From Thiobaca trueperi (GTDB lineage Bacteria > Pseudomonadota > Gammaproteobacteria > Chromatiales > Chromatiaceae): a stretch of 64,000 nucleotides of DNA. Below are positions 7,549-17,729 of the stretch, piece by piece (position 1 is the stretch's first letter; the number at the start of each line of letters is the position of its first letter). Position numbers and translations under genes: made by a program. The notes under the pieces are model-generated. The model worked only from the letters and a program-made list of their open reading frames with translations. It was not told the DNA's origin and did not search any database. The stretch spans positions 1-64,000 of the forward strand of contig NZ_SMAO01000008.1 of the NCBI RefSeq assembly GCF_004342175.1. The letters run 5' to 3'.

Positions 7549-8229
7549 ATGCGCGTTCTGATTGTCGAGGACGAGCCCGATCTGCGCCGTCAGCTCATCG
7601 CGCGTCTGACTCAGGCCGGTCTGATCGCCGAGGGCAGCGGGGAGGGGCGGGAAGGTCTCTATCTGGCCCGCAATTATCCGTTTGACGCCGCCGTCATCGA
7701 TCTGGGGCTGCCCGGACTCTCGGGTCTGGAGATCATCCGCCAGTTGCGGGCGGCGCACAGTCTGCTGCCGATCCTCATTCTGACTGCGCGCGACCGCTGG
7801 CAGGACAAGGTGGAAGGGCTGGAGGCCGGCGCGGACGATTATCTGGTCAAGCCCTTTCAGGCCGAGGAGCTTCTGGCCCGGCTACGGGCGCTGGTCCGGC
7901 GTGCTGCCGGAACCGCCTCGCGCGAGCTGCGCCGGGGTCCGCTGCGGCTGGATCTGACCGCGCAGAAGGTCTGGATGCAGGAGCATCCGGTGGATCTCAC
8001 CACCTATGAATACCGTCTGCTGGAACAGCTTGCGACCAGCCGGGGCGCGGTGCTCTCCAAACAGGATCTCGCCGACCGGCTTTATCCGCACGATGAAGAC
8101 CGCGAAAGCAATGTCATCGAGGTGCTGGTCGGTCGTCTGCGACGCAAACTGGATCCCGATGGTCGGCTTGATCTGATCGAAACCCTGCGCGGACGCGGTT
8201 ATCGCCTGGCTGGCGAGGATAGCGGTTAA
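7549..8229 (+). CDS. OmpR/PhoP-family response regulator
   Basis: 226 residues. The receiver domain (1-120) has the acidic pocket VEDEPD, the phosphoacceptor aspartate in AAVIDLGLPGLSG (about residue 51), the conserved threonine in ILILTARD and lysine in YLVKPFQ. A winged-helix DNA-binding domain (about 130-222) ends with ESNVIEVLVGRLRRKLDPDG and ETLRGRGYRL. It resembles PhoP/QseB regulators. In related loci the sensor kinase gene follows directly; here the stop codon is followed by a palindromic repeat and then oppositely oriented genes, so the kinase is missing or encoded elsewhere. The upstream PepSY-like gene supports a membrane-stress or metal-sensing role, inferred only. Confidence 0.9.
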   Translation: MRVLIVEDEPDLRRQLIARLTQAGLIAEGSGEGREGLYLARNYPFDAAVIDLGLPGLSGLEIIRQLRAAHSLLPILILTARDRWQDKVEGLEAGADDYLVKPFQAEELLARLRALVRRAAGTASRELRRGPLRLDLTAQKVWMQEHPVDLTTYEYRLLEQLATSRGAVLSKQDLADRLYPHDEDRESNVIEVLVGRLRRKLDPDGRLDLIETLRGRGYRLAGEDSG

Positions 8230-8263
8230 CGAAGGTTTGTCCCCGCCCGAAACGTCGTCAATG

Positions 8264-8354
8264 GACAGGATTAACAGGATTTTTCAAGATTAAAATGATT
8301 AAAAACAATCATTTGAAAATCCTGTTCATCTTGGAAAATCCTGTTAATCCTGTC
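8264..8354. repeat. Palindromic repeat A1 (GACAGGATTAACAGGAT family)
   Basis: GACAGGATTAACAGGATTTT (8264-8283) is perfectly inverted at 8335-8354. The AT-rich interior also contains partial inner palindromes (AATGATT, AATCATT). Located between convergent genes, where it could act as a bidirectional transcription stop. Other copies: 13958-14003, 21237-21327, 41547-41609 and fragments at 16698 and 17528. Confidence 0.9.
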
Positions 8355-8392
8355 TATTTAAGGCGTTTGTCAGGTATGAATTGTTCAGTAAA

Positions 8393-9367
8393 TCAACCGA
8401 TTAGGTTTCCTGGAATGCCAAGTTCAACAGCACTGACGCGATTGCGACCGTTCTTTTTGGCGAGATAAAGCTGGGCGTCCGCTGCGGCAAGCAGCGCCTC
8501 GACGCTGATATCAGGACTGGCGACGGCGGTGGCGACGCCAATGCTGACCGTGACCGTGCTGGCGGTGGGTGAGGCGTCGTGCGGGATGCGCTGGGTCGCC
8601 AGATCGGCACGGATGGTCTCGGCCTGCGCCTGACCGGCGGCCAGATCGCAGTGCGGCATGAGACAGACGAACTCCTCGCCGCCGTAGCGCGCGACCAGAT
8701 CGTGCGGGCGCCGGAAGGCGCGTCTGAGCGTCGCGGCGACCTGTTGCAGACAGGCATCGCCGGCCTGATGACCATAATGATCGTTGTAGAGTTTGAAGTG
8801 GTCGATGTCGAGCAGCAGCAGGGTCAGTGGTGCGCCGCTGCGCTGACAGTGACGCCATTCGACGGGCAGCGTGTCGTCGAAGCGACGCCGGTTGGCGACG
8901 CCGGTGAGTCCGTCGAGAAAGACCAGTTCGCGCAGCAGATCGCTCTGCGCCTTGAGCGTCAGATGCGTCCTGACACGGGCGCGCACCACGGCTGGATTGA
9001 GCGGCTTGCTGATGAAGTCCACCCCGCCGGCTTCCAGGGCGCGGGTCTCGTCGGCGGGATCGTTCTGGGCGGTGACGAAGATCACCGGGATATCCGCCGT
9101 CAGCGGGCTGGATTTGAGCTGCCGACAGACTTCCAGCCCATCCAGTTCGGGCATCACCACATCCAGCAGGATCAGATCGGGCAGGACGCGCTGACAGATA
9201 TCAATGGCCTGCACGCCGCTGGTTGCCATGAAGACCTCGTGATCGGCGTGAAAGATCCGGTAAAGGGTCTGGATGTTGATCGGCTGATCATCGACCAGCA
9301 GCAGACGCGGGCGTTCCGGCAGGGCGGTGAGTCGTTGCAGCGGCGGCGGCAGGTTGTCAGGTGTCAT
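8393..9367 (-). CDS. Response regulator-diguanylate cyclase (REC-GGDEF)
   Basis: 324 residues from ATG 9367. The receiver domain (about 20-140) has LLLVDDQP, phosphoacceptor [14 protein letters not shown] and lysine FISKPLN. The GGDEF domain (about 160-310) carries RYGGEEF as its active site and RPHD five residues upstream, fitting the RxxD inhibitory site that binds c-di-GMP, so a feedback-controlled active cyclase is predicted. The start codon overlaps the stop of the hybrid kinase gene (ATGA at 9364-9367), implying translational coupling; the longer open frame upstream lies inside the kinase gene and was not used. The kinase is the likely phosphate donor, linking its signal to c-di-GMP. 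Confidence 0.92.
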   Translation of the reverse strand: MTPDNLPPPLQRLTALPERPRLLLVDDQPINIQTLYRIFHADHEVFMATSGVQAIDICQRVLPDLILLDVVMPELDGLEVCRQLKSSPLTADIPVIFVTAQNDPADETRALEAGGVDFISKPLNPAVVRARVRTHLTLKAQSDLLRELVFLDGLTGVANRRRFDDTLPVEWRHCQRSGAPLTLLLLDIDHFKLYNDHYGHQAGDACLQQVAATLRRAFRRPHDLVARYGGEEFVCLMPHCDLAAGQAQAETIRADLATQRIPHDASPTASTVTVSIGVATAVASPDISVEALLAAADAQLYLAKKNGRNRVSAVELGIPGNLIG

Positions 9368-12300
9368 GCGGCGAGCAGATCCTTGAGGTTGATCGCGATC
9401 TGGCGGGCACGCGGGAAATCGAGCCGCCCCATGGCCTCGTCGAGGGGGGCGAGATGTTCGCCGAGCGCCGCGCCGCATTCATGCTTGAGCGTGTCATGCA
9501 GTGCAATGGCACGCATGTTGTGCTCGCCCAGCAGGATTTCCAGTTCGGTGAGCAGTCTGACCAGATGCGCCGGGTCGGACGTGGTGTCGGGTCGCGATGC
9601 GGGCGGCGGTGTGAGGGTCGCGGCGGCCTCCAGCAGGAGGTCGATGGCGTCGTTCAGACGTTCCTGTAAATTGGCGAGCAGGGTCTCCTCTTCGGCGGGC
9701 GTGGTGTCGGCGTACAGCCTGATCTCCAGCCGCGCCGCCGCCTGCGCCAGAGCCGTCGCACCCAGGGTGCCGGCGACACCCTTGAGCGTGTGCAGCGCGC
9801 GGATCGCCGTCTCCCGGTCGTTCGCTTGCAGTGATTGACGCACCCGCCGCACCACCTCGCCCTGATCATCGGCGAAACGTTGCGCCAGACCGGCAAAGAG
9901 TGCGCGGTCATGATCGAGTCGCGCCAGCGCCTGAACCAGCTCCAGCCCGGTCGGCGACTCCTGCGTGTCCGCATCCTCAGCCAAACCGGCCAGCGGCGTC
10001 GTCGCGACCGGCGCGCGTCCGCTCTGCCGCAGCACGGCGGCGACCAGTTGCTCGATCTCGATTGGCTTGCCGACATGATCGTTCATGCCGACGGCGAGAC
10101 AGGCCGCGCGGTCGGAGGGCCGCGCGTTGGCGGTCATGGCGATGATCGGCAGCTCGGTCAGGCCCATGTCTTCGCGCAGAATGCGGGTGGCCTCAAAGCC
10201 GTCCAGATCGGGCATCTGGAGATCCATCAGCACCAGATCGAAGGGCGGTTGCGCCGTGCTGACACGCTCAATGCCCTGACGCCCGTCGTTCGCCACCTCC
10301 ACCTCGGCGCCCTGATGCGTCAGCAGTTCCTGTGCCACCTGCCGGTTGAGCGGATTGTCTTCGACCACCAGCAGACGCAGGCCGGCGAGTCGGGTGCTGC
10401 CGGGTTGCGTCGGCGCTGGCGGCTCCAGGAGCGGACGCCCGCCCGTGGCATTGGCGACCGCATCGAACAGCATCGAAGGCGTCACCGGCTTGACCAGAAA
10501 ACCGTTGAGCGGGCTGGTGTCGGCAGCCGGGCGCTCGCCCAGCAATTCCTTGCCGTGGGCGGTGACCATGATGATGGCCGGCGCCGGATCCAGGGTCAGG
10601 GCGCGGATCGCCTGGACGGTCTCCCAGCCATCCAGTCCCGGCATCCGCCAGTCGATGCAGATCACGTCAAAACTGCGACCGGCGCTCGCCTCCTGTTGCA
10701 GCAGGGCGATGGCCTCGGCGCCAGCGGCGGCGGTTTCCGCGCACCAGCCGAAGGAATCCACCATGCCGGCCAGGATCTCGCGGGCGATGGCGTTGTCATC
10801 GACGATCAGCACCCGCTGCGGACGCACTGGCGCCAGCGGTGCGCTGACCTGTCGGATGTCGTGCTCGTGCGCCAGGGTTTCGGCATCCCGCGCGAAGTTC
10901 AGGGTGAAGCCGAAGCGGCTGCCCGCGCCGGGTGCGCTCTCCACGGTCAGCTCGCCGCCCATCAGACGCACCAGCCGCTGACAGATCGCCAGACCCAGAC
11001 CGGTGCCGCCATAACGTCGCGTGGTCGAGCTTTCGGCCTGCGTGAAACCCTCGAAGATCGCCTGCAGGCGTTCGGGGGCGATGCCGATGCCGGTGTCGCT
11101 CACGGAGAAGGCGATGCGCGCCAGCGCCGGATTGATCTCCAGTGCATGCAGACTGACGACCACCTCGCCGCGCTCGGTGAACTTGATGGCATTGCCGGCA
11201 AGATTGAGCAGCACCTGTTGCAGACGCAGCGCATCGCCGCGCAGCACGCGCGGGATGCCGGGATCGAGTTTGAACAGCACTTCAATCTCGCGGCTGCCGA
11301 GGGCGGACGAGAGCACTACCGAGAGGTTGCGCAGCAGGTCGTCGAGCCGGAACGGCGTCTCATCGAGCACCAGTTTGCCGGCCTCGACCTTGGAGAAATC
11401 CAGGATGTCGTTGAGGATGGCGAGCAGCGACTGCGCCGCCGTCTCCGCCTTGCAGGCATAATCGAGCTGGCGCGCACTCAGGTCAGTGTGGCGCAGCAAC
11501 TGCAACAGACCCAGCACGGCATTCATCGGCGTGCGGATTTCATGGCTCATGTTGGCGAGAAAGGCGCTCTTGGCGCGGCTGGCGGCTTCGGCGGTGGTGC
11601 GCGCCCGCGCCAGTTCCTCTTCCTGGAGTTTGCGCGCGGTGATGTCGGTCGAGATGCCGCAGAGTCCCCAGATCTGCGTCCGCCCGGCCTCATAAATGGG
11701 CGTTTTGATCTCCCAGTAGACATGCCGCCGACCCTGCTCGTCTGTGATGTCGATCTCTTCCGCTGTGCGCTCGCCGGCAAACACCCGCTCATCCACCTCA
11801 TGCAGGCGTGCGGTAATGGCGGGGGTGAAGAATCGGGCATCGACCGCACCAACCAGTTCGTCGGCGGTGACGCCGAACAGATCAAGCGTCGGCCGATTGG
11901 CGTAGAGATAACGATGTTCGCGGTCCTTCATGTAAATAAAGGAGGAGACATGATCGAGCGCCTCACGGAAGCGTTCAGCCTGAACCAGCGCCTCGCGCTG
12001 CGCCATTTCGGCCTGCTTGATTTCAGTGATATCCGAGACCAGGACGAAGAAGCCGCGCACCTTGCCGTCCACTACGTCCGGGATGTAATGCGTCCAGGTA
12101 TAGCCAGTCGAACCGTCGGCCTTGGTCAGGGTGCGCTCAAAGCGCTGCGGTTTGCCCTGGAGCGCGGCACGGATGAAGGATTCGTTCTGGGCAAAGAGTG
12201 TCTCGCCCAGCAGCTCGGGGAGCGTGATCTGACGCAAGGCGTCGGGGTCATGCCCGAACCAGTCGCGATAGCAACTGTTGGCGAAACCGCAGCGCAGATC

Positions 12301-13779
12301 GGTGTCCCAGTAGCCGACCATGCCGGGCAGGATGTCGATCAGCGACCGCATGAAACGTTCGCGGTCGGCCAATGCCTGCTCGGCCTGACGCTGTTCGGTG
12401 ATGTCGCGCGCTGCCGTATAGATCAGCCGGTTTTCATAGGGCGCGGCATACCACTCGATCACCCGGTAGCCGCCATCGCGGGTACGGTAACGGTTGCTGA
12501 AACGGCTGACTGACTGCCGCTCCATCAGATCGGACATGGCTTCCAGCGTGGCGGCGATATCCTTGGGGTGAACGAAATCCAGGAAAAAGGCGCCTTCCAT
12601 CTCGTCAGGACGGTAGCCGAGGGTTCGCTCCCAGGCCGGGTTGAGCTTGCGAAACCGTCCGTCCATGTCGGCGATGCAGAGCAGATCGAGTGACACGCTG
12701 AAGAAACGCTCCAGCTCGGCGCTCTTTTCACGCAAGGCGGCATCGGCGGTGGCGGCCCGGCCAAGGGCGAAGCGGCGCCGACGCTGCGTCGCATAGAGAC
12801 TGGGCACCGTGATGAGCGCAAGCAGCACAAACAGACCGCCGAGCAGATGGGCCTTATTGAACCAGGGGGCGTAGATGGCGGCCAGATCGCGGCCCACAAG
12901 GACCACCAGCGATTTGTCCATCTGGGTGGTGTCGGGCTGGATGCTGTGCAGGGCCAGGAGATGTTGGTGGCCGGTATCAGCGTCAAGATGGCGCAGCACG
13001 CTTGTGAGATGACCGCTTGACCGATGCGCCTCCATCACCTGATCCGGGAGCGGCGGTGGCCGATCTTCGGCGCTGATCGGCTCTGGCATCGTCAGAAAGG
13101 CCTCGCCATCGCTGTGCGCGAGGGTGCACCACATGTCCGGCGCATGCCGTACCGAATCAAGCAGGATCTTGAATTCCTCGGGGTTGAGTGTGGCGCTGAC
13201 GATGCCGGCGAACTCGCCATTTGCGCCGGGGATCATGCGCACGACACTGAGCGTCCAGACACCGAGCGAGGTTTTGAATGGGGAGCTGACGTAGAGTCGG
13301 GCGGGATCGGGCTGGCGTTGAGCCGTCTGGAAATAATCGCGCTCTCGGAAGTTCTGACCAAGGAGTTCGGGCCGGCTGGTGGCGCGGATGAAACCCTCGA
13401 CATCGAGAATGTTCATGGTTCGCACGCCCGGCATGGCGTCGGTGAACGCCTTGAGATGACTGCTGGCGTGGTCCATGCCCTCTGTCTTCTGATTCCAGTC
13501 CGCCCATTCGCCGACGATATTGGTCAGCGCACGGTTGATGGCGTCGAGCTGGCGGCTCAGGTTGTCATGGATGACCCGCGCCTGGGTCGTCAGCCGTTCC
13601 TGTTCGCGCTGTTCGGTGTCCCGATAATCGGCGATCAGGTTGTAAGCCATGCTCGCCGCCAGCACCAGCAGGGCGCCGCCGAGCAGCAGCCATTCAATCA
13701 GCAGACTGCGCGTCAGCGGAGACTTGGCGGGCTTCCCGGTCTGAGGATCGGAGAGTGCTGTGGCGCTGAGGCGCGGCAT
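9364..13779 (-). CDS. Large hybrid sensor histidine kinase (PAS-HK-REC-REC-Hpt)
   Basis: 1471 residues. Membrane helix about 26-50, extracytoplasmic sensor domain about 50-305 (Cache-like, inferred), second helix about 312-332. Then three PAS domains (near 355, 475 and 600), a dimerisation domain with phosphoacceptor [13 protein letters not shown] (about 746), an ATPase domain with NAIKFTE, DTGIGI and GTGLGLAI (860-930), two receivers (RVLIVDDN about 990; RLLVVEDN about 1135 with [11 protein letters not shown]) and a C-terminal Hpt domain with [14 protein letters not shown] (about 1328). This is a complete phosphorelay in one chain, similar in build to BarA or EvgS types. The overlapping REC-GGDEF gene is the probable output. 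Signal unknown. Confidence 0.93.
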   Translation of the reverse strand: MPRLSATALSDPQTGKPAKSPLTRSLLIEWLLLGGALLVLAASMAYNLIADYRDTEQREQERLTTQARVIHDNLSRQLDAINRALTNIVGEWADWNQKTEGMDHASSHLKAFTDAMPGVRTMNILDVEGFIRATSRPELLGQNFRERDYFQTAQRQPDPARLYVSSPFKTSLGVWTLSVVRMIPGANGEFAGIVSATLNPEEFKILLDSVRHAPDMWCTLAHSDGEAFLTMPEPISAEDRPPPLPDQVMEAHRSSGHLTSVLRHLDADTGHQHLLALHSIQPDTTQMDKSLVVLVGRDLAAIYAPWFNKAHLLGGLFVLLALITVPSLYATQRRRRFALGRAATADAALREKSAELERFFSVSLDLLCIADMDGRFRKLNPAWERTLGYRPDEMEGAFFLDFVHPKDIAATLEAMSDLMERQSVSRFSNRYRTRDGGYRVIEWYAAPYENRLIYTAARDITEQRQAEQALADRERFMRSLIDILPGMVGYWDTDLRCGFANSCYRDWFGHDPDALRQITLPELLGETLFAQNESFIRAALQGKPQRFERTLTKADGSTGYTWTHYIPDVVDGKVRGFFVLVSDITEIKQAEMAQREALVQAERFREALDHVSSFIYMKDREHRYLYANRPTLDLFGVTADELVGAVDARFFTPAITARLHEVDERVFAGERTAEEIDITDEQGRRHVYWEIKTPIYEAGRTQIWGLCGISTDITARKLQEEELARARTTAEAASRAKSAFLANMSHEIRTPMNAVLGLLQLLRHTDLSARQLDYACKAETAAQSLLAILNDILDFSKVEAGKLVLDETPFRLDDLLRNLSVVLSSALGSREIEVLFKLDPGIPRVLRGDALRLQQVLLNLAGNAIKFTERGEVVVSLHALEINPALARIAFSVSDTGIGIAPERLQAIFEGFTQAESSTTRRYGGTGLGLAICQRLVRLMGGELTVESAPGAGSRFGFTLNFARDAETLAHEHDIRQVSAPLAPVRPQRVLIVDDNAIAREILAGMVDSFGWCAETAAAGAEAIALLQQEASAGRSFDVICIDWRMPGLDGWETVQAIRALTLDPAPAIIMVTAHGKELLGERPAADTSPLNGFLVKPVTPSMLFDAVANATGGRPLLEPPAPTQPGSTRLAGLRLLVVEDNPLNRQVAQELLTHQGAEVEVANDGRQGIERVSTAQPPFDLVLMDLQMPDLDGFEATRILREDMGLTELPIIAMTANARPSDRAACLAVGMNDHVGKPIEIEQLVAAVLRQSGRAPVATTPLAGLAEDADTQESPTGLELVQALARLDHDRALFAGLAQRFADDQGEVVRRVRQSLQANDRETAIRALHTLKGVAGTLGATALAQAAARLEIRLYADTTPAEEETLLANLQERLNDAIDLLLEAAATLTPPPASRPDTTSDPAHLVRLLTELEILLGEHNMRAIALHDTLKHECGAALGEHLAPLDEAMGRLDFPRARQIAINLKDLLAA

Positions 13780-13957
13780 GGAGGCATCCCTCGATCACAT
13801 TGATGGGCTGAAGGCATGGATGAGTCAATCATAACTCTGGGCAATGAGTGATGAAAAACGCTGTGGTTATGATGCCGGTGAACATGGGGGGGCAGACTCC
13901 GGGCCGTCGTCAGTCGTCAGGTCAGCGCCCTGATTCGTCGAATGGAAAGATTTCTTA

Positions 13958-14003
13958 GACAGGATTAACAGGATTTAAAGCAATAGGTTAAAAATCCTGT
14001 TAA
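13958..14003. repeat. Palindromic repeat A2, abutting repeat B1
   Basis: GACAGGATTAACAGGATTT (13958-13976) faces AAAATCCTGTTAA (13991-14003), where the sequence changes directly into repeat B1 so that the two share TTAA. The outer TCCTGTC of the right arm is missing. Confidence 0.8.
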
Positions 14004-14194
14004 ACCGCGTCCAGCGCGACATGCGTAATTTTCAGTTTGTGTTTGGCTCTGGGGGTGTCACCGACCTCAGTGGAGACGCGGTTTAAAATTTCATATTATT
14101 GAATATCTTAAACCGCGCCAGCTCCGATAATCCTTGAGTCTGCCAGGGTCGATCCGATCCACAAAGATCGCATACCGTGCTGGGCGCGGTTTAA
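14000..14194. repeat. Double palindromic repeat B1 (TTAAACCGCG family)
   Basis: Two units, each opening with TTAAACCGCG and closing with CGCGGTTTAA: 14000-14086 and 14108-14194, joined by an AT-rich linker (14087-14107). The last four bases supply the trpE stop codon region. Copy B2 at 17537-17729 has the same two-unit build and a similar linker. With A2 and about 175 bp of plain sequence upstream of the kinase (13780-13957), this accounts for the gap between the kinase and trpE. Confidence 0.85.
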
Positions 14195-15690
14195 CCCCGC
14201 TTCACCCCACACCCATAGCGATCAATCCCCATCTCGGCGGCGGCGACGGCGCGGAAGATGGCGCGGCCTTTGTTCATGGTCTCCTGCCATTCCATCTCGG
14301 GGATCGAATCGGCGACGATGCCGGCACCGGCCTGGATGTGCAGCCGCCCGTCCTGGATGACGGCGGTGCGGATGGCAATCGCCGTGTCCATGTTGCCGTT
14401 CCAGGAGAGATAGCCGACCGCGCCGGAGTAGATGCCGCGCTTGACCGGCTCCAGTTCGTCGATGATCTCCATCGCGCGGATCTTGGGCGCGCCAGAGACG
14501 GTGCCAGCGGGGAAGGTGGCGCGCAGCACGTCGATGGCGGTCAGCCCCTCCTTGAGCGTGCCGGTGACATTGGAAACGATGTGCATGACATGCGAATAAC
14601 GCTCGACGATCATCCTGTCGGTCAGCCGCACGCTGCCGAGTTCGGAGACGCGCCCGGCGTCGTTGCGCCCCAGGTCGATCAGCATCAGATGCTCGGCCAG
14701 TTCCTTGGGGTCAGCCAGCAGATCGGCCTCCAGTGCCCGGTCTTCCGCTTCGGTCTGACCGCGCCGCCGGGTGCCGGCGATGGGACGCACCGTGACCACC
14801 TCATCCTCCAGCCGGGCCAGGATCTCGGGTGAGGAGCCGACGATGTGGAAGTCGTCCAGATCCAGAAAGTACATATAGGGCGAGGGATTCAAACCGCGCA
14901 GCGCGCGGTAGAGATCCAGCGGCGGGGCATGAAAGGGGATGGAGAGCCGCTGCGACAGCACCACCTGCATGCAGTCGCCTTCGAGGATATAGCCCTTGAT
15001 CCGCTCCACCGCCTGTTTGAAGCCGTCCTCGGTGAAACCGGAGACGAAATCGGTCTCATCGACCGCGTGCGGCGGGGCGCTCTGACCGGCGGGGACAGGA
15101 TCGCGCAGGCGTGCATTCAGCTCGGCGAGACGCGCCTCGCCCGCTTCCAGGGTGTCCCCGGCGGTCGGATCCAGATGCAGGATGATGTAGAGCCGTCCGC
15201 TGAGATTATCGAACACCACCACTTCATCCGAGACCAGCAGCAGGATGTCCGGCGTCCCGAGTTGATCCGGATTGGGGCAGACCGCCAGTTTGGGCTCGAT
15301 ATAACGGATGGTGTCATAACCGAAATAACCGACCAGACCGCCGGTGAAGCGCGGTAGACCCGCGACCTCGGCGGCCTGGAAACGCTGCTGAAAGGACTCG
15401 ATCCAGGCCAGCGGATCGGCGGCCTCGATTTCCTCGATGACCTGGCCGTTGCGTTCGACCTGGACCTGCTGACCGCGAACCCGGATGAGCGTCCGCGCGG
15501 GCAGACCGATGATGGAATAGCGCCCCCATTTCTCGCCGCCCTGGACCGATTCGAGCAGATAGGAATACGGCCCTCTGGCGAGCTTGAGATAGACGCTCAG
15601 AGGTGTATCGAGATCGGCCAGCACCTCGCAGGCGACAGGAATCCGGTTGTAGCCCTGCTCGGCGAGGGCGCGAAAGGTCTTGGGGGTCAT
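14191..15690 (-). CDS. trpE: Anthranilate synthase component I
   Basis: 499 residues, usual length for TrpE. It uses chorismate and ammonia from the glutamine amidotransferase partner to make anthranilate, the first committed step of tryptophan synthesis. The N-terminal domain carries [20 protein letters not shown], where LLES is the tryptophan feedback element; the catalytic half has [45 protein letters not shown] and the terminal [14 protein letters not shown] 15690 gives the normal [18 protein letters not shown] start. Neighbours gph and rpe on the same strand match a common gammaproteobacterial order, but an outer-membrane gene on the opposite strand now separates them; trpG is not present in the window. 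The TAA overlaps the end of repeat B1. Confidence 0.96.
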   Translation of the reverse strand: MTPKTFRALAEQGYNRIPVACEVLADLDTPLSVYLKLARGPYSYLLESVQGGEKWGRYSIIGLPARTLIRVRGQQVQVERNGQVIEEIEAADPLAWIESFQQRFQAAEVAGLPRFTGGLVGYFGYDTIRYIEPKLAVCPNPDQLGTPDILLLVSDEVVVFDNLSGRLYIILHLDPTAGDTLEAGEARLAELNARLRDPVPAGQSAPPHAVDETDFVSGFTEDGFKQAVERIKGYILEGDCMQVVLSQRLSIPFHAPPLDLYRALRGLNPSPYMYFLDLDDFHIVGSSPEILARLEDEVVTVRPIAGTRRRGQTEAEDRALEADLLADPKELAEHLMLIDLGRNDAGRVSELGSVRLTDRMIVERYSHVMHIVSNVTGTLKEGLTAIDVLRATFPAGTVSGAPKIRAMEIIDELEPVKRGIYSGAVGYLSWNGNMDTAIAIRTAVIQDGRLHIQAGAGIVADSIPEMEWQETMNKGRAIFRAVAAAEMGIDRYGCGVKRG

Positions 15691-15790
15691 CGGGGATCTC
15701 CGGGCAAAAGTCCGTCAAGGTAAAGCGGGTTAAACTGCGTCCGGTATGGTATGCGATGTTTTGGCACTTAAATAATACGGATTAACCATC

Positions 15791-16690
15791 ATGTCCACGC
15801 GTGTTTCGTTTCACGGCCCATTGGTTTTGACCGCACTCATCGTTGCCGGAAGCGCCGCTGCCCAAGCGCCAGCGGATGTCAGCTATTCCATCTCGCCGCT
15901 CCTGCATACCGAGAGCGATCTCGATGGTGGCGGCGAGGCGGGTTTCGCGGGCGTGCTGACCACATTCGGGCGGTCTTGGACGCTCGATCCGCAGTCGTCG
16001 CTGGGCGTGCGGCTGCACGCCGATTACGAGGACTGGCGCTTCGACCGGGTTGCTGGTTTCGGCGGCGTCGAGCCCTGGGGCCAGCTCTACCGGGTCGGTC
16101 TGTCCGCTCCATACAATTACACGACTGACGATGGCTGGCGCTTGGGCGTCACCCCGACGGTCGAATACGCGGGCGAGTCCGGCGCGGAATTCTCCGATGC
16201 GCTGGAGTACGGGGCGACGGTCTCAGCGGTGCGGCGCATGAATCCCGATCTGACCCTGGGTTTGGGCGTTGGCGCCTTCGCGCGCATTGAGGAGAACAGC
16301 CTGTTCCCGTTTCTGATCATCGACTGGCGCATCACGGATCGTCTGCGTCTGTCGAATCCCTTTCTGGCCGGCCCGGCAGGTCCGGCCGGACTGGAGATGT
16401 CTTATGCGCTCACCCCGAACTGGGAGGCGGGCATCGGTGCCTCCTATCGCTCCTATCGCCATCGTCTGGACCAGGACGGACCATTCGCCGGTGGCGTCGG
16501 GGAGAATCGCTACATCCCCGTGTATCTGCGCATCGGTCGGGATCTGTCGGAGGGGTTGAAATTGAGCCTCTATGCGGGCGCGGCGACCAGCGCGACCCTG
16601 CGGGTCGAGGACGCCGACGGCAACCGGCTGTATGAAGAGGATCAGGATCCGGCAGCCATGCTGGGCCTGTCCCTGATCGGTCGTTTTTGA
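15791..16690 (+). CDS. Outer-membrane beta-barrel protein (DUF6268-like)
   Basis: 299 residues with a signal peptide (cleavage near SAAAQAPA, residue 25) and alternating amphipathic strands to a terminal phenylalanine (LSLIGRF), the export signature of outer-membrane barrels. Strand-like segments such as SLGVRLHADYEDWRFD, YVPVYLRIGRDL-like (IPVYLRIGRDLSEGLKLSLY) and ATLRVEDADGNRLYEEDQDP recur. The opening LLHTESDLDGGGEAGF resembles proteins annotated as DUF6268. No transport substrate can be named. It lies between trpE and gph in the opposite orientation, bordered on both sides by repeat fragments, consistent with insertion into an older gph-trpE arrangement. Confidence 0.7.
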   Translation: MSTRVSFHGPLVLTALIVAGSAAAQAPADVSYSISPLLHTESDLDGGGEAGFAGVLTTFGRSWTLDPQSSLGVRLHADYEDWRFDRVAGFGGVEPWGQLYRVGLSAPYNYTTDDGWRLGVTPTVEYAGESGAEFSDALEYGATVSAVRRMNPDLTLGLGVGAFARIEENSLFPFLIIDWRITDRLRLSNPFLAGPAGPAGLEMSYALTPNWEAGIGASYRSYRHRLDQDGPFAGGVGENRYIPVYLRIGRDLSEGLKLSLYAGAATSATLRVEDADGNRLYEEDQDPAAMLGLSLIGRF

Positions 16691-16697
16691 TCGCCTT

Positions 16698-16840
16698 GAA
16701 TAGACAGGATTAGCAGGATGGACAGGATCGGATCTGGTGACGAAGCGGCGGTCTAGTGAAGCAGCGCTTCATTGCTGAGGTCACGAAGCCGGAGCTTCGT
16801 GACCAGAGAAATATGGCACAGGCGCGGTTTAATCCTGTCC
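16698..16840. repeat. Composite repeat fragments (A and B families)
   Basis: GACAGGATTAGCAGGAT begins near 16694 and GCGCGGTTTAATCCTGTCC closes the segment at about 16822-16840, mixing family A and B ends. Between them lies a smaller palindrome AGTGAAGC...GCTTCATT (16755-16773) and the hairpin listed separately. The B-type TTAA supplies the gph stop codon. Confidence 0.6.
16779..16804. terminator. Perfect 11-bp stem hairpin between convergent genes
   Basis: GGTCACGAAGC and GCTTCGTGACC are separated by CGGA. It stands between the barrel gene and gph, which converge. There is no T tract, so it may be a REP-like element and not a true terminator. Confidence 0.55.
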
Positions 16841-17500
16841 AATCAGCTCCCGGAGTTCGACGAATGAATCGATGACGGCATCAGGCCGGGCGTCGCGGAT
16901 GTCCTGACCGTGGTTGTAGCCATAGCTGGTGCAGACGATGCCGAAACCGGCGGCGCGGGCGGCCTGCACGTCGTTGACCGAGTCGCCGATCATGAGTGCG
17001 TCATGGGGCGCGACGCCGAAATGACTGGCGGCGTGCAGCAGGGGGAGTGGATCGGGCTTGCGGCGCGGCAGGGTATCGCCACTGACGACCAGCCCGAAAT
17101 CGTTCCAGAGTCCCAGGTGTTTCAGCAGCGGCTCGGTGAATTGGGCCGCCTTGTTGGTGATGCAGCCGAGCGGATAGCCCGCCGACTTGAGGAAATCGAG
17201 CCCCTCGCGCACTCCCGGATAGAGCGCCGAGCGGTTGCAGGCGTTATCGGCATAGAGTTCGAGAAAGATCGGATGAGCGAGCCGATAGTCCGACTCCTCC
17301 GGCTCGCCATCCAGTTGACCGATCAGCGCCCGGCGCACCAGGCGCTCAAGTCCATTGCCCACCCAGGTACGCACCGCCGCTTCGCCGCGCGGGGCGCGTC
17401 CCAACCGCGCCAGCATGGCATCGACGCAAAAGGCCAGATCCGGAACGCTGTCCACCAGCGTTCCGTCCAGGTCGATCAGGATCATCTTGGGCCGATGCAT
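16829..17500 (-). CDS. gph: Phosphoglycolate phosphatase
   Basis: 223 residues from ATG 17500; the longer frame to 17593 runs into repeat B2 and was rejected. HAD-superfamily motifs are clear: motif I LIDLDGTLVDS at the N-terminus (aspartate nucleophile), motif II CITNKAA (about 108), the lysine of RRKPDPLPLL (about 147) and motif III MIGDSVNDVQAARAAG. The cap-domain start and GNGLERLV match Gph. It removes 2-phosphoglycolate made by Rubisco oxygenation or DNA repair. Located downstream of rpe on the same strand, as in many Calvin-cycle proteobacteria. The stop codon TAA is formed by the terminal TTAA of a B-type repeat. Confidence 0.93.
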   Translation of the reverse strand: MHRPKMILIDLDGTLVDSVPDLAFCVDAMLARLGRAPRGEAAVRTWVGNGLERLVRRALIGQLDGEPEESDYRLAHPIFLELYADNACNRSALYPGVREGLDFLKSAGYPLGCITNKAAQFTEPLLKHLGLWNDFGLVVSGDTLPRRKPDPLPLLHAASHFGVAPHDALMIGDSVNDVQAARAAGFGIVCTSYGYNHGQDIRDARPDAVIDSFVELRELIGQD

Positions 17501-17536
17501 GCGGTGACTGCTCCGGGTTTCTCGAATGGACAGGAT

Positions 17537-17729
17537 TAAACCGCGCCAAGAGCGATATGCTGAGTTTCGAGTGAGTTCAATGTTTGAACGCATCTACGGC
17601 CCTGGTCGGGGCGCGGTTTAAAATTTTATATTTTTTAATATCTTAAACCGCGCCAGCTCCCAAGGTCGTCGATGCTGCCAAGGTCGATCCAACCCAAAAA
17701 CATCGCCTGTCGCACTGGGCGCGGTTTAA
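17537..17729. repeat. Double palindromic repeat B2 (TTAAACCGCG family)
   Basis: Two units, 17537-17622 and 17643-17729, each bounded by TTAAACCGCG and CGCGGTTTAA, with linker AATTTTATATTTTTTAATAT. Immediately left is a family A fragment GGACAGGATTAA (17529-17540). The right end overlaps the rpe stop codon. Interior sequences diverge from B1 while ends are conserved. Confidence 0.85.

Noticed and set aside
8264-8354. CRISPR-like repeat from the repeated GACAGGATTAACAGGAT copies
   Set aside because: Copies are dispersed palindromes thousands of bases apart, not regularly spaced direct repeats with unique spacers.
9835-12513. 892-codon open frame on the plus strand
   Set aside because: It is antisense to the hybrid histidine kinase, whose domains are unmistakable; long antisense frames are expected in GC-rich DNA.
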